The translations under genes were made by a program, and so were the position numbers. The notes under the pieces were generated by a model, which was given only the letters and a program-made list of their open reading frames with translations, was not told where the DNA came from and made no database searches. 64,000 nt of DNA from Humulus lupulus (Eukaryota > Streptophyta > Magnoliopsida > Rosales > Cannabaceae): assembly GCF_963169125.1 (NCBI RefSeq), contig NC_084798.1, forward strand, positions 201,743,481 through 201,807,480, read 5' to 3'. Positions 24,791 to 37,231 of the stretch are shown piece after piece (position 1 is the stretch's first letter; each line of letters starts with the position of its first letter).

Positions 24791-27284
24791 ATGACGATTG
24801 ACAAGACTTGGACAACATTGAGAAATCGTGGTTGTCAAGAATATTGGAATGGTCTGCAAGCTTTTTTGAGGATGGTGTCGAAACATAAAGATTATGATGG
24901 AAGAATTAGGTGCCCGTGTGTGAGATGCAATAATAATAGATTTGAATCTTTGGATGTAGTTCGGGCACACGTATTCGATAGGGGTTTCATCAAGCGTATG
25001 ACAAGTGGATTTTTCATGGTGAGGTGGAAGAAAATGTTGCTGATGAGGTGGTTGATGAGAATGAAGACGATGAGATGATTCACGTTGTGGAAGACTTCCT
25101 TTTACCGACAATTGAGGATGTAGAAAGGAATCCCGGTGGGAGTCAGTATTATGACGAGTTATTTGAGGAGATTGAAGCGGAGTTGTATCCTAGATGTGAT
25201 TGGATTTCATCCCTGAACTTTTTAGCAAAGTTATTGCATCTAAAAGTTAGAGGGAAGGTGCCTAACAACATATTTGATGAATTGTTGAAGTTGTTAAAGC
25301 TTGCATTTCTTAAGGAAAACAAAATCCATGGATCGTACTATGAGGCAAAAAAGAGATTGAAAAAATTAGGGTTAGGATACGAGTCCATTCATGTGTGTCA
25401 GTATGATTGCTGCTTATTTTACAATGAGCATGCATCTAAAGAGACATGCCCAGTATGCGGAAGTAGTAGATGGATTACTTCCGAAATGACAAAAGGAAAA
25501 AAAGGGCCACACAAGGTGATGCGTTACTTTCCCTTGACACCTCTGTTGAAAAGATTATACAGTTCAAGGATTACAGGGAAACACATGATATGGCATCACG
25601 CCGGGAAATCAAAAGATGAAGGGGTGATGCGACACCCGGTGGACAGCTCTGCGTGGAAGGACTTTGATGCCAAGCATCCTGATTTTTCAAGGGATCCCAG
25701 AAATGTCCGTCTAGGCTTAGCTGCTGATCCATTTGGCAACATGAACCTTGCATACATCATGTGGATTGTGGTGTTGGTAAACTATAATTTGCCACCATGG
25801 TTGTGTATGAAAGACAATTATTTCATGTTGACCCTCCTTATTCCTGGGCCAAAATCACCAGGTAAGGACATGGATGTATTTCTGAGACCATTGGTGGATG
25901 AGTTGAAGGATCTGTGGGTTAACGGAGTTGACACAAGAGATAGTACAACCAATAGGATGTTCAAGATGCGGGCAGCCCTTTTGTGGACAATGAACGATTT
26001 TCCAGCTCCCAGTAGTTTGTCTGGATGGAGTGGTCAGGGATACAAACGTTGTCCTACGTGTAATGAAGACACAACTTCCATCCGAGTGATCAGTAAGACA
26101 TCTTATGTTGGTCACAGAAGATTTTTGTCAAGTACTCATCGAATGAGAAGAGACACCGAGTTCGATGGAGAAGTTGAGAGAAGACGTCCTCCGAGACAGT
26201 TTACTTGTGAGGATATACTAGAACAAGTTAATGCTCTTGCAGCACAAGTTCCAGGGAAACATGTCCAGCTTAGGGGTGTGAAACGTAAAAGAGGTGTAGA
26301 TGAAGGTAATTGGAGGAAAAAAAGTATATTTTTCAAGCTTGAGTATTGGTGTACAAACAAATTAAAACACAATATAGATGTCATGAATGCTGAGAAGAAT
26401 GTGTGTGATAGTCTCCTTGGCACCATCTTAGACAATGATAAATCTAAGGACACCACTAATGCAAGACATGATTTGAAAAAGATGGGTGTGAGAGAATCAT
26501 TGTGGATTTATGAAGATGAGAACATGAAGTTGATGAAGCCGCACGCTCCTTATGTGTTAACTCCGGCGCAGAGGCAACAATTTTGTCAGTTTATAAAAGG
26601 AGTTAGATTTCCAGATGGCTTTTGTTCAAATTTAAAGAAGAAAGTGTCCGAGAATGATACAAATATTCTTGGGTTGAAATCACATGATTGTCATGTGATA
26701 ATGCAACGATTACTTTCTCTCAGTGTTCAAAAGTTTCTTCCAAAATCTATATCGACCACTATTATAGAATTGTGCAATTTTTTCAGGCAAATATGTTCAA
26801 GGACTTTAAATGTCAAAGATATGGAGGAAGCACAAAATGATCTTATTCAAATATTGTGCAAGATGGAGTTGAGTTTTCCTCCAGCTTTTTTTGACATAAT
26901 GATTAATTTGGTATTACATTTACCAGAAGAAGCTATATTGGGTGGCTCGATATTTATGAGGTGGATGTATCCTTTTGAAAGATACATGAAAAAATTGAAG
27001 AATTACGTGGGAAATAAAGCTCGCCCTGAAGGGTCGATCGCCAAAGGCTATGTTGCAGATGAGGCTTTGACCTTTTGTTCAATGTATTTTAAAGACATTG
27101 AAACAAGATTTAACCGTCTTGATCGAAATGAAGATGCAACTTATATCCCACGAAACCTTACAGTTTTCCAATCTCAATGTCATCCACTCACAAAGGGAAC
27201 TTTGAAGCCTCTCAATCATAACACTCGTGAAATAGCTGAGTGGTTCATATTTGAGAATTCTCCTGAAATTGAGCCTTATTTAGA

Positions 27285-27372
27285 GTAAGTTTATTTCCTT
27301 TTAAATTAGAACATGTCTGGTTATTATAAGTTTTTTTTTTATCAAGAATCGTAACACTATTCTAATTAATAG
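27285..27372 (+). other. Predicted intron 1 of tnpD
   Basis: Donor gtaagt at 27285 and acceptor ag at 27371-27372. Splicing replaces the stop at 27286 by a codon spanning the junction and continues into EHLQEIRQKY, which belongs to tnp2 proteins. Confidence 0.75.
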
Positions 27373-27463
27373 CGAACACCTACAAGAGATTAGACAAAAA
27401 TACCCAGATGGTGATCATGATCGTTTGCATAAGAAAAATTTTCGTTCGTGGTTTCATAAGAAG

Positions 27464-27536
27464 GTAGATTTGAACTTTGAACTTTCATTTTATTAATGAT
27501 TTATTTTATGAATCTAATACCGTTTTATGTATTTAG
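27464..27536 (+). other. Predicted intron 2 of tnpD
   Basis: Donor gtagat after ...WFHKK and acceptor tttag before IYDLHKLRSLENG. Phase 0 on both sides. Confidence 0.7.
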
Positions 27537-28275
27537 ATATATGACTTGCACAAGCTTAGGTCTTTGGAAAATGGTGATGAATTGTTAGTTTTAGCATCTG
27601 GGTCAGATCATTTGGCAACCTATTACCAAGGTTGTATAGTCAATGTTGTTCGATTTATTGCACACGACCGAGATAAAAAGTGCACCACACAGAATAGTGG
27701 AGTGTCTGTTGCCGGAACAAAAGGTTTTAATTATTATGGCACGCTTGAAGAAGTAGTGACACTATCTTTCACTGGTGCATATACAGTGGCATTATTTCAG
27801 TGCAAATGGTTTAATACAAATCCAAGAAGGAAGAAAACAATCATTGAAAATAATATCACCAGTATAAACGTTAATGGTGAATGGTACAAAGATGAGCTGT
27901 ATATACTTGCTAGTCAAGCTAAGCAAGTTTTCTATCTCGATGATCTACTTAGGGCGTGATTGGAAAGTTGTAGAAGATGTGAATCATCGACAAATTTGGG
28001 ACATTAAGGACAATTATGATGAGGTTAATGATGTTATTGATGTTGTACATGAAATAAGTTCATCAAATTTTGTGTTGACTGTGGACCTCGGAGAGTTGAT
28101 TATGCAATCTGATCAACCTGCTGCATATGTTGGAGCTGATGAAGAGGGTGACGACGAAGCTGATATGTCAGAACATGAGGAAGTCGCAAATGCAGAGGAT
28201 GGATTGTTAGTTGAGCTTTATGAAGATGAAAATGTGTCTCCGATTACTGATGGAGGCTTGGAAGAATATTTGTGA

Positions 28276-28401
28276 ATTGTTTTTGAGCGAAAGATTTTTG
28301 GCTCGTTCCTCTAAAAATCAAGCAAACAGAAAACAAATGAAGTATGTAACAACACAAGGCACAAAGTCGTTGGCAGCTAAGCGTCACGAATATGTTGGGC
28401 C
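28276..28401 (+). pseudogene. tnpA-like fragment (Transposase_24 type), 5' piece
   Basis: One frame reads FLARSSKNQANRKQMK, then TTQGTKSLAAKRHE. It resembles the Lys/Arg-rich ...NRxK...G(T/S)xSxAA.R.E block of plant tnpA/Ptta-En/Spm proteins. It directly follows the tnpD stop and is cut off at about 28401 by LTR-like sequence. The N-terminal part expected for tnpA is not seen. Assignment is by motif only. Confidence 0.5.
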
Positions 28402-29610
28402 ACTTTCAACCCATATTTTGTGTCAAAACCCTCATCTGCCACTAGCCACTTTCAACCCATATTTTGTGGGTATTGGGCCTTGCAAAATTGTCATTTTGAG
28501 CTTTAAAGCTCATCTTTTTTGGTGCTTTTGAAAAAGAGCATTTTGACCATACACCAAAATAACTAGGTTACTATTTATAATAAGATTTGATTTTTTAAAA
28601 TCATATTTTATTATTAATCTTTCATATTTATTTTGTAAATCCCAAATTGTTGTTTAATTTCTTTTTAGTCATTTTCTCCCTCTATAAATAGGGACTCTTT
28701 CTTCACATTTTCTATGTAATTTTTAGGTAGCAAAACTCTACTAAATTTTAGTCTCATTTCTCATATTTTCTCTCTAGAATTTCATGAGAATGTCTAGCAT
28801 AATAGGCTAACCTTCTTAGGAAGGTTGGGATGATCCTATATGCACTATGACTTTGTTTGGTATTTTTGATTCACCATGTGCTTAAAGTTTATATATTTTA
28901 GTGATTTATTTTCTTTCATCTCTGCTTCTTCATCTTATTATCTATATTTATGTTTACTAATAGTATATAGATTTTGTCATGCACTCTCTATGTATTATCA
29001 AATTAGTGAAAATAATATAGATAATATTTTTATCATTTTCTCCATCTCACTCATATATATGTACTTTTGCTAAAATCTATATAGAATTAATCATGCTCTT
29101 TCTATGTATTTTATAAATAGTAAAAGTAATATTTGTGTTAGGTTTTATGTCCAATCTTTTATTGCATTATTGACAATGGTATAATGTCATTTTTAGATTT
29201 CTCATCAGATTTATCTCATCATTCCATGGTAAAGAATAATGATCACTTGAATACATTTTTGTAAAATATATTTGTGCATCAATGTTAAATCTTCCAAATA
29301 AATAGTTGGGATGTGAATTATCCATTTGTGTAATTTTTGTGAATCAAAGATCCAAATAAATAAGTATGCATATTGGTGACTCTTGATCCTTCCTACTTGT
29401 TACCTATTGTTACATCACACTTTATTTTATCTTTATTTCTAATCTTTAAATTTCAAAAACAACAAAAATATCACTTGTTCTATTTTCCTCACATTATTTA
29501 TCTCTAAAATTTATTTATTGATTAACTTTATTTATTTGCCTCATTGTGGAATCGACCGCCTGATCTATACTACGACTACCGCTAAGTGGAAGTCACGTTT
29601 GGGCGTTAAA
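28402..29610 (+). mobile_element. Probable solo LTR inside the CACTA element
   Basis: Begins about TGTTGGGCCAC at 28402. It has a TATA box ctataaatag at 28683 and ends near ttgtggaatcgacc...tttgggcgttaaaca (about 29610), a form common at plant gypsy LTR ends. It separates the two tnpA-like pieces. I could not find a convincing TSD, and codons of the tnpA frame may resume as early as 29585, so the right end is uncertain. A 42-bp near-duplicate (gccactttcaacccatattt) lies at 28399 and 28441. Confidence 0.5.
28682..28692 (+). promoter_or_regulatory. TATA box of the LTR-like insertion
   Basis: tctataaatag about 280 bp from the left end, followed by a T/C-rich start region; the strongest internal support for calling 28402-29610 an LTR. 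Confidence 0.5.
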
Positions 29611-30153
29611 CATTCGTCTTCTCAGAGTAACACCGCCCATCCTGACCTTCATACACCGCCACAGCAGCAGTACCAGCCTCCTTCACAGTAACCGCCACAG
29701 CCGCAGTACCAGCCTCCTTCACAGTAACCGCCACAGCCGCAGTACCATCCTCCTCCACCGTATCCGCCACATGTGCCATCGCAACAACCTCCTCAGTATC
29801 CAAACCAATACATTTTTGGACGCTCTTCCTAGTCTCCTCCACTATATTTTAGCTTTATCGATTTTCAAGGAGGATCGATGCAGCATCCGCTACCTAATGT
29901 TAGGTATGGGGAGGTTGGAGGTTCGTCACAGCAGCCATATGTGAGATATGGTGAGTTTGGGGGCGGGTCACAGCCACAGCCTCAAGATCAGTTTGGGGAC
30001 CTCACGCTCGGACGATCTTCACAGCACCCTTATATTCCTTCACCGCCACAGCCGTCGCCCTCACCGCCACAGCCACAGCCGTCGCCCTCACAGCCACACC
30101 AAAATGTTGAAGACAAGGACAATTTCAATATTAATCTAAATGATTTTATTTAG
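29590..30153 (+). pseudogene. tnpA-like C-terminus, Pro/Gln-rich
   Basis: Frame continuing AKWKSRLGVKHSSSQSN into a Pro/Gln/Tyr-rich tail (TPPQQQYQPPSQ), then an open piece from 29878 (MQHPLPNVRYGEVGG, PYVRYGEFGGGSQPQP, SPPQPSPSPPQPQ) to the stop at 30151. Such low-complexity tails are common in plant CACTA tnpA-like proteins. In-frame stops occur at the end of the first two units of a 36-bp tandem repeat and again near 29830. No domain is identifiable in the tail itself. Confidence 0.5.
29656..29763. repeat. 36-bp tandem repeat (three units)
   Basis: Units start at 29656, 29692 and 29728 (ccgccacagc.gcagtacca). Twelve codons each. The first two end in the same in-frame taa. Confidence 0.85.
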
Positions 30154-30369
30154 TTATTAGTTTATGTATTTTGATTAAATTAATACTGTATTTATTTTTA
30201 ATGACAATAGCAATATTAGCTAGTTTGATAAATATTAAAACTATTTACATAATTTTAATATTAGTTATGTTTAAATTAATTAAATGGTTATTTTGTTAGA
30301 TTTTATTATGAATTATTTAAAATAATAAGTATTAATTTATTTCAAATTATTTTTAAATTATATTTTAAA

Positions 30370-30620
30370 AACATTAGTAGCGGCGGACCCCGCGGCTAAT
30401 AATAATGCATCTGGCACAGTTATTAGCGGCGGAGGACCCCACCGCTAATATCCGCCGCTAATAATATACTATTAGCGGCGGGTGTGTCAGTCGCCGCTAA
30501 TAATCATTAATAGTGACAAATAATTTGAGGCGGGTCATTAGCGGCGGACCGCTGCCGCTAATACGTATCAGCGGAGGATGTAACAACTATTAGCGGCGGA
30601 GGACCCCGCCGCTAATGAAC
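30370..30620. repeat. CACTA right subterminal repeat array
   Basis: Eight or more ttagcggcgg/ccgccgctaa motifs, many as inverted pairs (for example around 30425-30470 and 30590-30616). Mirror of the left array. Confidence 0.85.
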
Positions 30621-30730
30621 TCAATTCTTGTTGTGTGCTTCTATATATTATTATAGTTGATATATTTTTTTTCTTCAGTAAATATACTAGATATCTTGAA
30701 AATGCTAGTTTCATCACTACTCACTATCTA

Positions 30731-32820
30731 TGTAGAGTCCCAGAATTTACTTAGCTAATTAGATAGTAGTAGTAGTAGTAATAGCTAGTATTAGTTATAG
30801 TATGTTCATTACTGTGGATTTTGGTTCAAGCCGAGACTTAGTTGGAAACTCCTAGTAATAGTTATGGATTTTATAAGTTTAACCTATAGTTTAAGAATAT
30901 TAATTATAACATAAGGTTTGATTAATATTGTTGGTTATTAATATGATAATTATTATAACCTAAGGTTTAGATAGAGCTAATAAGAATATGACATTTGTCA
31001 TGAGCATGGATTATTCCTAAGGTTTAGATAGAGCCAATAGGAATATGACACTTGTCATATGTATGATTATTAAAGAATTATTATTTTAATGATAAAATAA
31101 GGGAAATATAAGACTTAGTCTTCACCAGAATTTGTTAGGAGCATGACATTTGTCACAATTTTATTTATTTGTGATTTAGATAATTAAATAGATTTTTTGT
31201 AACTTTAGGGTACTGTAACTTCCGACCTATTTTTGACCCAGTTATGTTATGAATTTCGAAAAATAGTATTTCTAAAAAGTTGTAGATAATTAAATTAGCT
31301 TTCTAACAGTATAAAGATATTCTAAATCAGAGTTCTACAGATCCGGATATATTAATTTTACTGTATGTTAGATTTAGAGTTACGAGATTTAGAAAGTTAG
31401 AAGTTAGGATTCTATTTTAAATTTAAATTTAAATTTGGATTATAATTATAAGATTTTTATTCCTAAAACTCTATAAATGAGACCTAGCACTAAGCTTTTT
31501 CATTCATTCTTCAAGCATTGATCAGAGCCTTCTAGGTGCTAGTGAGACTATAGAGTGATAAACACTTGGGTTGGGGTTATAAGCTTTGTCATTCTAAGCT
31601 TATTAGACACTTGGGAAGTAAGGTTCATAGAGTGTATTTCGGTTTCGAGGTGTAGTTCGGTTATAGCAATTTCAAAGGTATTCCTATTCTTAGTTCCTTT
31701 TCTGTATTGTTAGTTCTTATAGTTTTTCTCTACTCAATTCCTAACCCAATCTTCTCTATTCTTGGTTAGGCATCTAAGTTCTTCGAACTTGAGATTTCTT
31801 GTTGGTAAGTATCTTCTCGATGGTTTAGTTCATTCCTCTTCATCTCTTTCTTTTAGAAAACTCACCTCTCTATTAATGGTTTTTAGAAGTGTTCCAAAAT
31901 CCCGACTTTGTTCTCATCATCCCAGTATTTTGGTAAGAAAAATAGGATAGATCTTGTATGTTTGTATGATATGTTATGCTATGTTTATGTTATGATAAGT
32001 TTATGTTATGATATGTTTATGCTATAATAAGTATATGTATGCTATGTTTTGTAGTCCTTGGGCATATGACTTGTTTAGCTAACAAGCCCCAAGATTATGT
32101 TTTTAGTCGCTTAGGCATATGACTTGCTTAGATAGCAAGCCTTAAGATTAGTTTATCATTTTCATGGTTTAGAGTTATGGTTTACCCTACCTCAGATATT
32201 AGACAGGGGACCTAGATGGGTTATCATATACTACCATGTGATCTAACCTACCTCAGATATTAGACAGGGGACCTAGATGGTTTATCACATACCATGTTAA
32301 TGAGTTAATGACCATTAATATTGTAGTCTTATATGGTATATGTTTTATAGTGTATGCTTATGATATATGGTATATGTTTATAATATAGTTTTATGCTTAT
32401 GATGTATGTTTTTAGTAGGTTTTCCTTGCTGGGCATTAGGCTCATTCCTTTATTTTTTAGTGTGATGCAGGAAAATGAATATGGAAGGCGGAAGGATTCT
32501 TGGTAGCTTGGCTTGTGTGTTGAGGATGGATGGAATGTGTGGACTGCGTGTCAATCGAGGATGAAGTTATTTATTTTTAGTCTTTTAAATCATGTTTTTT
32601 TCGCATTTAGTTTTGTAAAAAAATTTCTTTAGTTTAAAATTATGTTTTATGTTTTAAACAATGGGTACCCATGCCATATTTTCTATTATTATGTGTTTGA
32701 TACAATATTTCAAGATTTAATAAAGTTAGTTATATTATTTCTTATGTATCTTTATCAAAATAGTAGTTATGTATAGTAGATCTAATGATCCAAGGTCTTA
32801 GAAATAGTTGGGTCATTACA
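30731..32820 (+). mobile_element. Tekay-type solo LTR
   Basis: 2090 bp, TGTAGAGTCCC to GGGTCATTACA, with the perfect TSD atcta (30726-30730, 32821-32825). It carries the family 3' block (ttgctgggcattaggctcat at about 32427, gtgatgcagg). Internal short tandem duplications: cttgggcatatgact... at about 32057/32108 and tacctcagatattagacagg at about 32190/32247. A (TAG)n run lies near its start (30765). Non-coding. Confidence 0.85.
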
Positions 32821-32964
32821 ATCTAACACCATTAATGGTGCTTAGGCCTAACTGACTGAGCTTATATGATATTGCCACATAGTTACTATCTAATTATTTT
32901 AAATAAAAAATAATATAATATGCTCAATAGATTAATTGTTTTAAATAAATAATATATTAATTTA
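32821..32964. other. Unassigned AT-rich sequence
   Basis: Between the Tekay solo LTR and the copia 3' LTR. Together with 30639-30725 this is presumably the older host sequence. Nothing recognisable. Confidence 0.4.
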
Positions 32965-33723
32965 TGATATTCCACAATTGAAAAATAAAATGGAACAAAT
33001 TTACCGATCAATATTTCTGGCTGAGTCGCGGACAAAGTCGCTCTCTTTAAGACGTTTCGCGGCTCTGCCCTAAGTGTGCACGACAGTCTATCAACCACGC
33101 CGTCCCCAGGATAAAACAACCTCTGTACGATCCCTCCCTGCACCGAGAGGATTGTTCTTGTACACCCTTTATAAAATTGCTCTGAGAAATTTCGTAGAAC
33201 CAGAAAAAAAATTCTGTGTATATTTCAAAAAAGGAACTCTATCTAACTTATAGACAGAAGAAAAATTCCAAAATGTCTAAAAACGTTTTTCATTAAATCA
33301 GAGGAGGATATAAACGGCAAAAAACGTTTATCTTCAATTAATAAAAATAAAACCGTTTTTGGTATTATTAAAATGAACGTTTTTAAAATTAATTTAATTA
33401 ATAAAATGATATAAACGTTTGTATACCTTTGTTGAAAAAATAAGACTTAAAAATACGACACCACACCACCCACCAGCCAGCTCAGCTCGGCTCGGTCGGA
33501 CAGACGGCGGCGGCGGCGCGCGCGCGCGTGTGGTGGTCAAGTGTGTGAGTCCTCACCCATTCGCACAAAACTGGGTGCCCCTTGGGGCACACCCCAAGTT
33601 ATTGCATTTGCAATATATATACACTCTATGAAGAGTGTTCCAAATCCATGTGGGACTTCTCCCATATCACACACAACTCTAATGTATCAATTTTTGTAAT
33701 AATTCATTGAAAATGTTCCAACA
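32965..33723 (-). repeat. 3' LTR of copia element 2
   Basis: 759 bp. Minus-strand start TGTTGGAACATTTTC at 33723, end ...GGAATATCA at 32965. It includes a short (CGG)n(CG)n(TG)n tract at about 33503-33535. The part up to about 33232 matches the remnant at 38194-38461. Confidence 0.9.
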
Positions 33724-33735
33724 ATCCCCCACTTG
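33724..33735 (-). other. Polypurine tract of copia element 2
   Basis: Minus strand caagtgggggat immediately upstream of the 3' LTR. Confidence 0.75.
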
Positions 33736-34257
33736 AATTTTTAAAAATATTTTCTTGAGCAATTTCAGAATCTATAAGATTGTGCATAAACAAATGTATC
33801 TTTCGATTTGAACATTTGCGTAGTGAATACGATTTAGATTATACTAGAGTGACACGTAGTCTTGAACTCTATTTCTAACATCGTACCACGCACCAACCTT
33901 TCAAGGGTGTAATAAAAAAAGCCCGTGCGTTAATGGCGATGCACGTCTATCCCAGTATAGTGAATGCTCTAGAAATTTTGCCCAAATTCCATAGGAAGCG
34001 GCCCCACTTCCACATTCACATAGGTGAGTCTATCAAGAGTACTCCTGTAGCTCGGTACTCCACTCCACATAGAGTATAGATCTCATTAAGAGTTTCTATT
34101 AACTCATCCTCTCATCGCTTCAGGAATTCATGCTTCTATTTGCTTTAATGGAAATAGCATGATTAAACTCATATCACTTCACAACTTGTTATTACCCATT
34201 GAACCTAGTTCTTGGGATCTCCAGTCTTTAGGTTGGGTTACCATCATGAGTGATTCA

Positions 34258-37225
34258 TCATTCTAAGGGCAATAGTCCCATTCCCTTCGATGTTTTAAGG
34301 ACTTTCTCTCTAGCTAATCCTTTCGTCAAAGGATCTGCTAGGTTATCATCAGTGCGTACATGATCCACTCTAATAGCTCCTGTTGAGATAAACTCTCTAA
34401 CAGTACTATGCTTACGACGTATCTGTCGTCTCTTACCATTGTAATAACGGTTCTGAATTTTTGCAATAGCCGCGGTACTATCGCAGTGGATCAACATAGC
34501 TGGTATCGGTTTTTCCCATAAAGGGATCTCAGCTAGCAGGCTTCTCAGCCAACCTGCTTCTTCACTAGCTGTAGCTAGTGCTATCATTTCTGACTCCATG
34601 GTGGACTGTGCCAAAATAGTCTGTTTCTTAGATTTCCAAGAAACAGCTCCACCAGCTATACTAAAGATATAGCCACTTGTTGCTTTGGAGTCATCAGACA
34701 GAGATTTCCAGTCTGCATCACTATAACCTTCGAGAACAGCTGGAAACTTCTGATAATGTAATCCAAGGTTCATGGTTCTCTTTAGGTATCTCATGACCCT
34801 TTCAATAGCATGCCAATGCTCTATACTAGGTCTGCTAGTAAACCTGCACAATAATCCCACGACATAAGCAATGTCGGGTCTCGTACAATCAGTGGCATAT
34901 CGAAGACTGCCAATGATGCTCGCATAGTCAGATTGTCTTACACCGTCACCAGTGTTCTTAAATAACTTTACACTTGGATCATATGGTGTGCAAGCAGGTT
35001 TACAATCAAAGTAATTGTATTTCTTTAGAATCTTCTCAATATAGTGAGATTGATCCAAAGAAATTCCCTTTTCGGACCTAGTAATCTTAATACCAAGGAT
35101 TACATTCGCTTCTCCAAGGTCCTTCATATCAAAGTTAGCACACAACATTCACAGCATGGATATTCGAACCAAATATGAGCAAGTCATCCACATATAGACA
35201 TACAATAGTGCAAATTTCATTATCAGATTTATAATAGATGCATTTGTCACTTTCATTCACTTTAAATCCATGTGAGATAACTAAATTGTCAAATTTCTCA
35301 TGCCATTGCTTAGGTGCCTCCTTAAGACCATACAGAGATTTATCTAACTTGCAAACCTTATGTTCCTGGCCATGGTTCACAAACCCTTCCAGTTGATCCA
35401 TATAGATTTCTTCTTCTAATTCACCATTCAAAAATGCAGTCTTAACATCCATTTGGTGTACAACTAGATTGTGAATTGCAGCTAGGGAAATCAAAACTCT
35501 AATGGATGTTATTCTCGTAACAGGTGAAAAGGTGTCAAAGAAATCTATGTTTTCTCTCTGCCTAAAACCCTTGGCTACCAAACGAGCCTTGTATTTTTCA
35601 ACAGTACCATCGGGTTTCAACTTCTTTTTCAAGATCCACTTACAACCTATAGGCTTACAACCAGGAGGTAAATCAACTAAGTGCCACGTTTTGTTAGACT
35701 CAAGAGACTCCATCTCATCATTTATTGCTTCTTGCCAGAGGTCAGCATCTAGAGAGCACAAGGCTTCTTGGAGGTTAGCAGGATCCTCCTCTAATGTATA
35801 GACACAGAAATCAGAACCATAATCTTTAGCAACTCTAGTTCTCTTACTTCTCCTAGGTTCTGATTCTCTATCCTCAATATGTTCATTATTCCTAATCACA
35901 GGAATGTTGATAGTAGATGCGGCCCCACTATGTTCATAAAAATCAGCATCATTTGATTCCACAATAACATGCGCATTTAAATCATAGAACCCATATGCCT
36001 TACTATTCATTGCATATCCGATAAATACACATTCATAGGCTCTACTTGCTAGTTTAATTCTCTTAGGATCAGGAATACGAACATAAGCCAGACAACCCCA
36101 AGTTCTAAAATAAGACAGGTTAGGTTGCCTATTTTTCAAGATCTCATAAGGTGAAACTTTACTTTTAGACTTAGGAAATATATTAAGAACATAACAAACA
36201 GTCAAAAGAATTTCACCCCACCAATGAGATGCAGCACCAGAATTCAATAAAACAACCACAACAGATTCAGTAAAAGTTCGATTCTTCCTTTCAGCTTTAC
36301 CGTTCATTTCAGGTGAATATAGTGCAGTGGTTTCGTGTACAATGCCATGTGAATTATAAAACTCAACAAACATGTTTGAATCATATTCAGTTCCTCTATC
36401 ACTATGAAACCTTTTAATTTTCTTATTAAATTGATTCTCAATTTCAGTCACAAATAATTTGAACATGTTAAGCGCATCACTTTTATTTTTCATCAAGTAC
36501 ACATAAGTAAAGTCAGAACAATCATCAATAAAAGTGATAAAATAACGTTTACCATTCCTAGTTAACGTTCCGTCAAGTTCACAAATATCTGAATGAATTA
36601 AATCTAGTGGCTCAGATTCTTTAGTAACAGACTTATGAGGAGTCTTAGTTATTTTTGCTTGACTACAAAAATCACATTTTTCAAAATCGTTTTCTGACAC
36701 TTTAGGAATCAGTCCTATGTTACTCATGTTCTTAATAATGCGCTTATTAACATGACAAAGTCTAGCATGCCAACCATTAAAATCACACAACATATAAGCA
36801 GAAGGAGAAACTTTATTGGATTCAACATTTAACTTAAACATATCATCAGTAGCATAACCCTTCCCAACAAAAATACCATTCTTAGTGATGGTGTACAAAT
36901 CAGCCCCAATAGTTTGAGTAAACCCAGCCTTATTAAGCAGAAAACCAGAAACCAGATTCTTTCTCATCTCAGGAGTATGCATTACATCTTTCAGTAATAA
37001 AGTCTTTCCTGAGGTAAACTTAAGCTCCACATTTCCCATCCCAGCAACAATAGTGGTGTGGGAATCTCCCAACAGCACTTTCTTATCATCAGCAGCAGTG
37101 TATGTTTTAAACATAGCACGATCATAGCAGACATGGCGAGAAGCGCCAGTGTCTACCCACCACCCATCTGATCCACCAATAAGGTTAATCTCAGAAATCA
37201 TAGCTATAAAAGCTTCTTCAGTCAA
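34258..37225 (-). pseudogene. Copia pol (protease, integrase, RT, RNase H), frameshifted
   Basis: From 37225 down: protease WWVDTGASRHVC; integrase HHCC zinc finger (HARLCHVNKR...CDFCSQAK) and core (HSDICELDG, HSDRGTEYDS, SPEMNGKAERKNRT); RT (PIGCKWILKKKLKPDG, CLYVDDLL at about 35185). Just after the YVDD box, near 35148, the frame is lost. A second open frame (34258-35148) continues with [16 protein letters not shown], RNase H ([18 protein letters not shown]) and ends LADPLTKGL. The missing residues at the junction point to a deletion of about 14 bp. Otherwise this is a full-length copia pol. Confidence 0.95.
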
Positions 37226-37231
37226 GTTAGC

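Larger units (their letters stand above)
24791..28275 (+). pseudogene. tnpD: CACTA transposase, tnp2/TNPD type, frameshifted
   Basis: Starts at ATG 24791 (MTIDKTWTTLRNRG) with the Transpos_assoc zinc-finger-like domain (CPCVRCNN). A one-base shift near 24998 moves it into the main frame (to 27284): Transposase_21 core (FMLTLLIPGPKSPGKDMDVF, RAALLWTMNDFPA, CPTCNEDT), then DUF4218 (SHDCHVIMQRLLSL, FPPAFFDIMINLVLHL). I infer two introns, 27285-27372 and 27464-27536 (GT...AG, phases agree). They give exon 2 (EHLQEIRQKYPDGDHD) and exon 3 with DUF4216 (GVSVAGTKGFNYYGTLEEV, VALFQCKWF). A second shift near 27945 precedes GRDWKVVEDV and an acidic tail. The usual DGFNPFG motif reads DPFG, a three-residue loss near a likely catalytic Asp. 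It would cut the element ends; this copy should be inactive. Confidence 0.9.
22601..30635 (+). mobile_element. CACTA (En/Spm) DNA transposon, about 8 kb
   Basis: The left end CACTACAAGAAT and the right end (inward CACAACAAGAAT) form terminal inverted repeats of about 12 bp with one mismatch. The 3-bp TSD tgc flanks it (22598-22600, 30636-30638). Both subterminal regions carry repeated ttagcggcgg/ccgccgctaa words. It encodes a tnp2-type transposase (24791-28275) and a tnpA-like second gene (remnants 28276-30153). Another LTR-like element is inserted in the second gene. Frameshifts make it non-autonomous now. Confidence 0.95.

Noticed and set aside
28402..29610. Intron of the CACTA tnpA gene
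   Set aside because: The block has its own TATA box and an LTR-like 3' end, so an LTR insertion seems better; not fully excluded because no TSD was found.
33500..33540. CpG island or host promoter
   Set aside because: A short CGG/CG/TG microsatellite inside the copia 2 3' LTR, with no host gene beside it.
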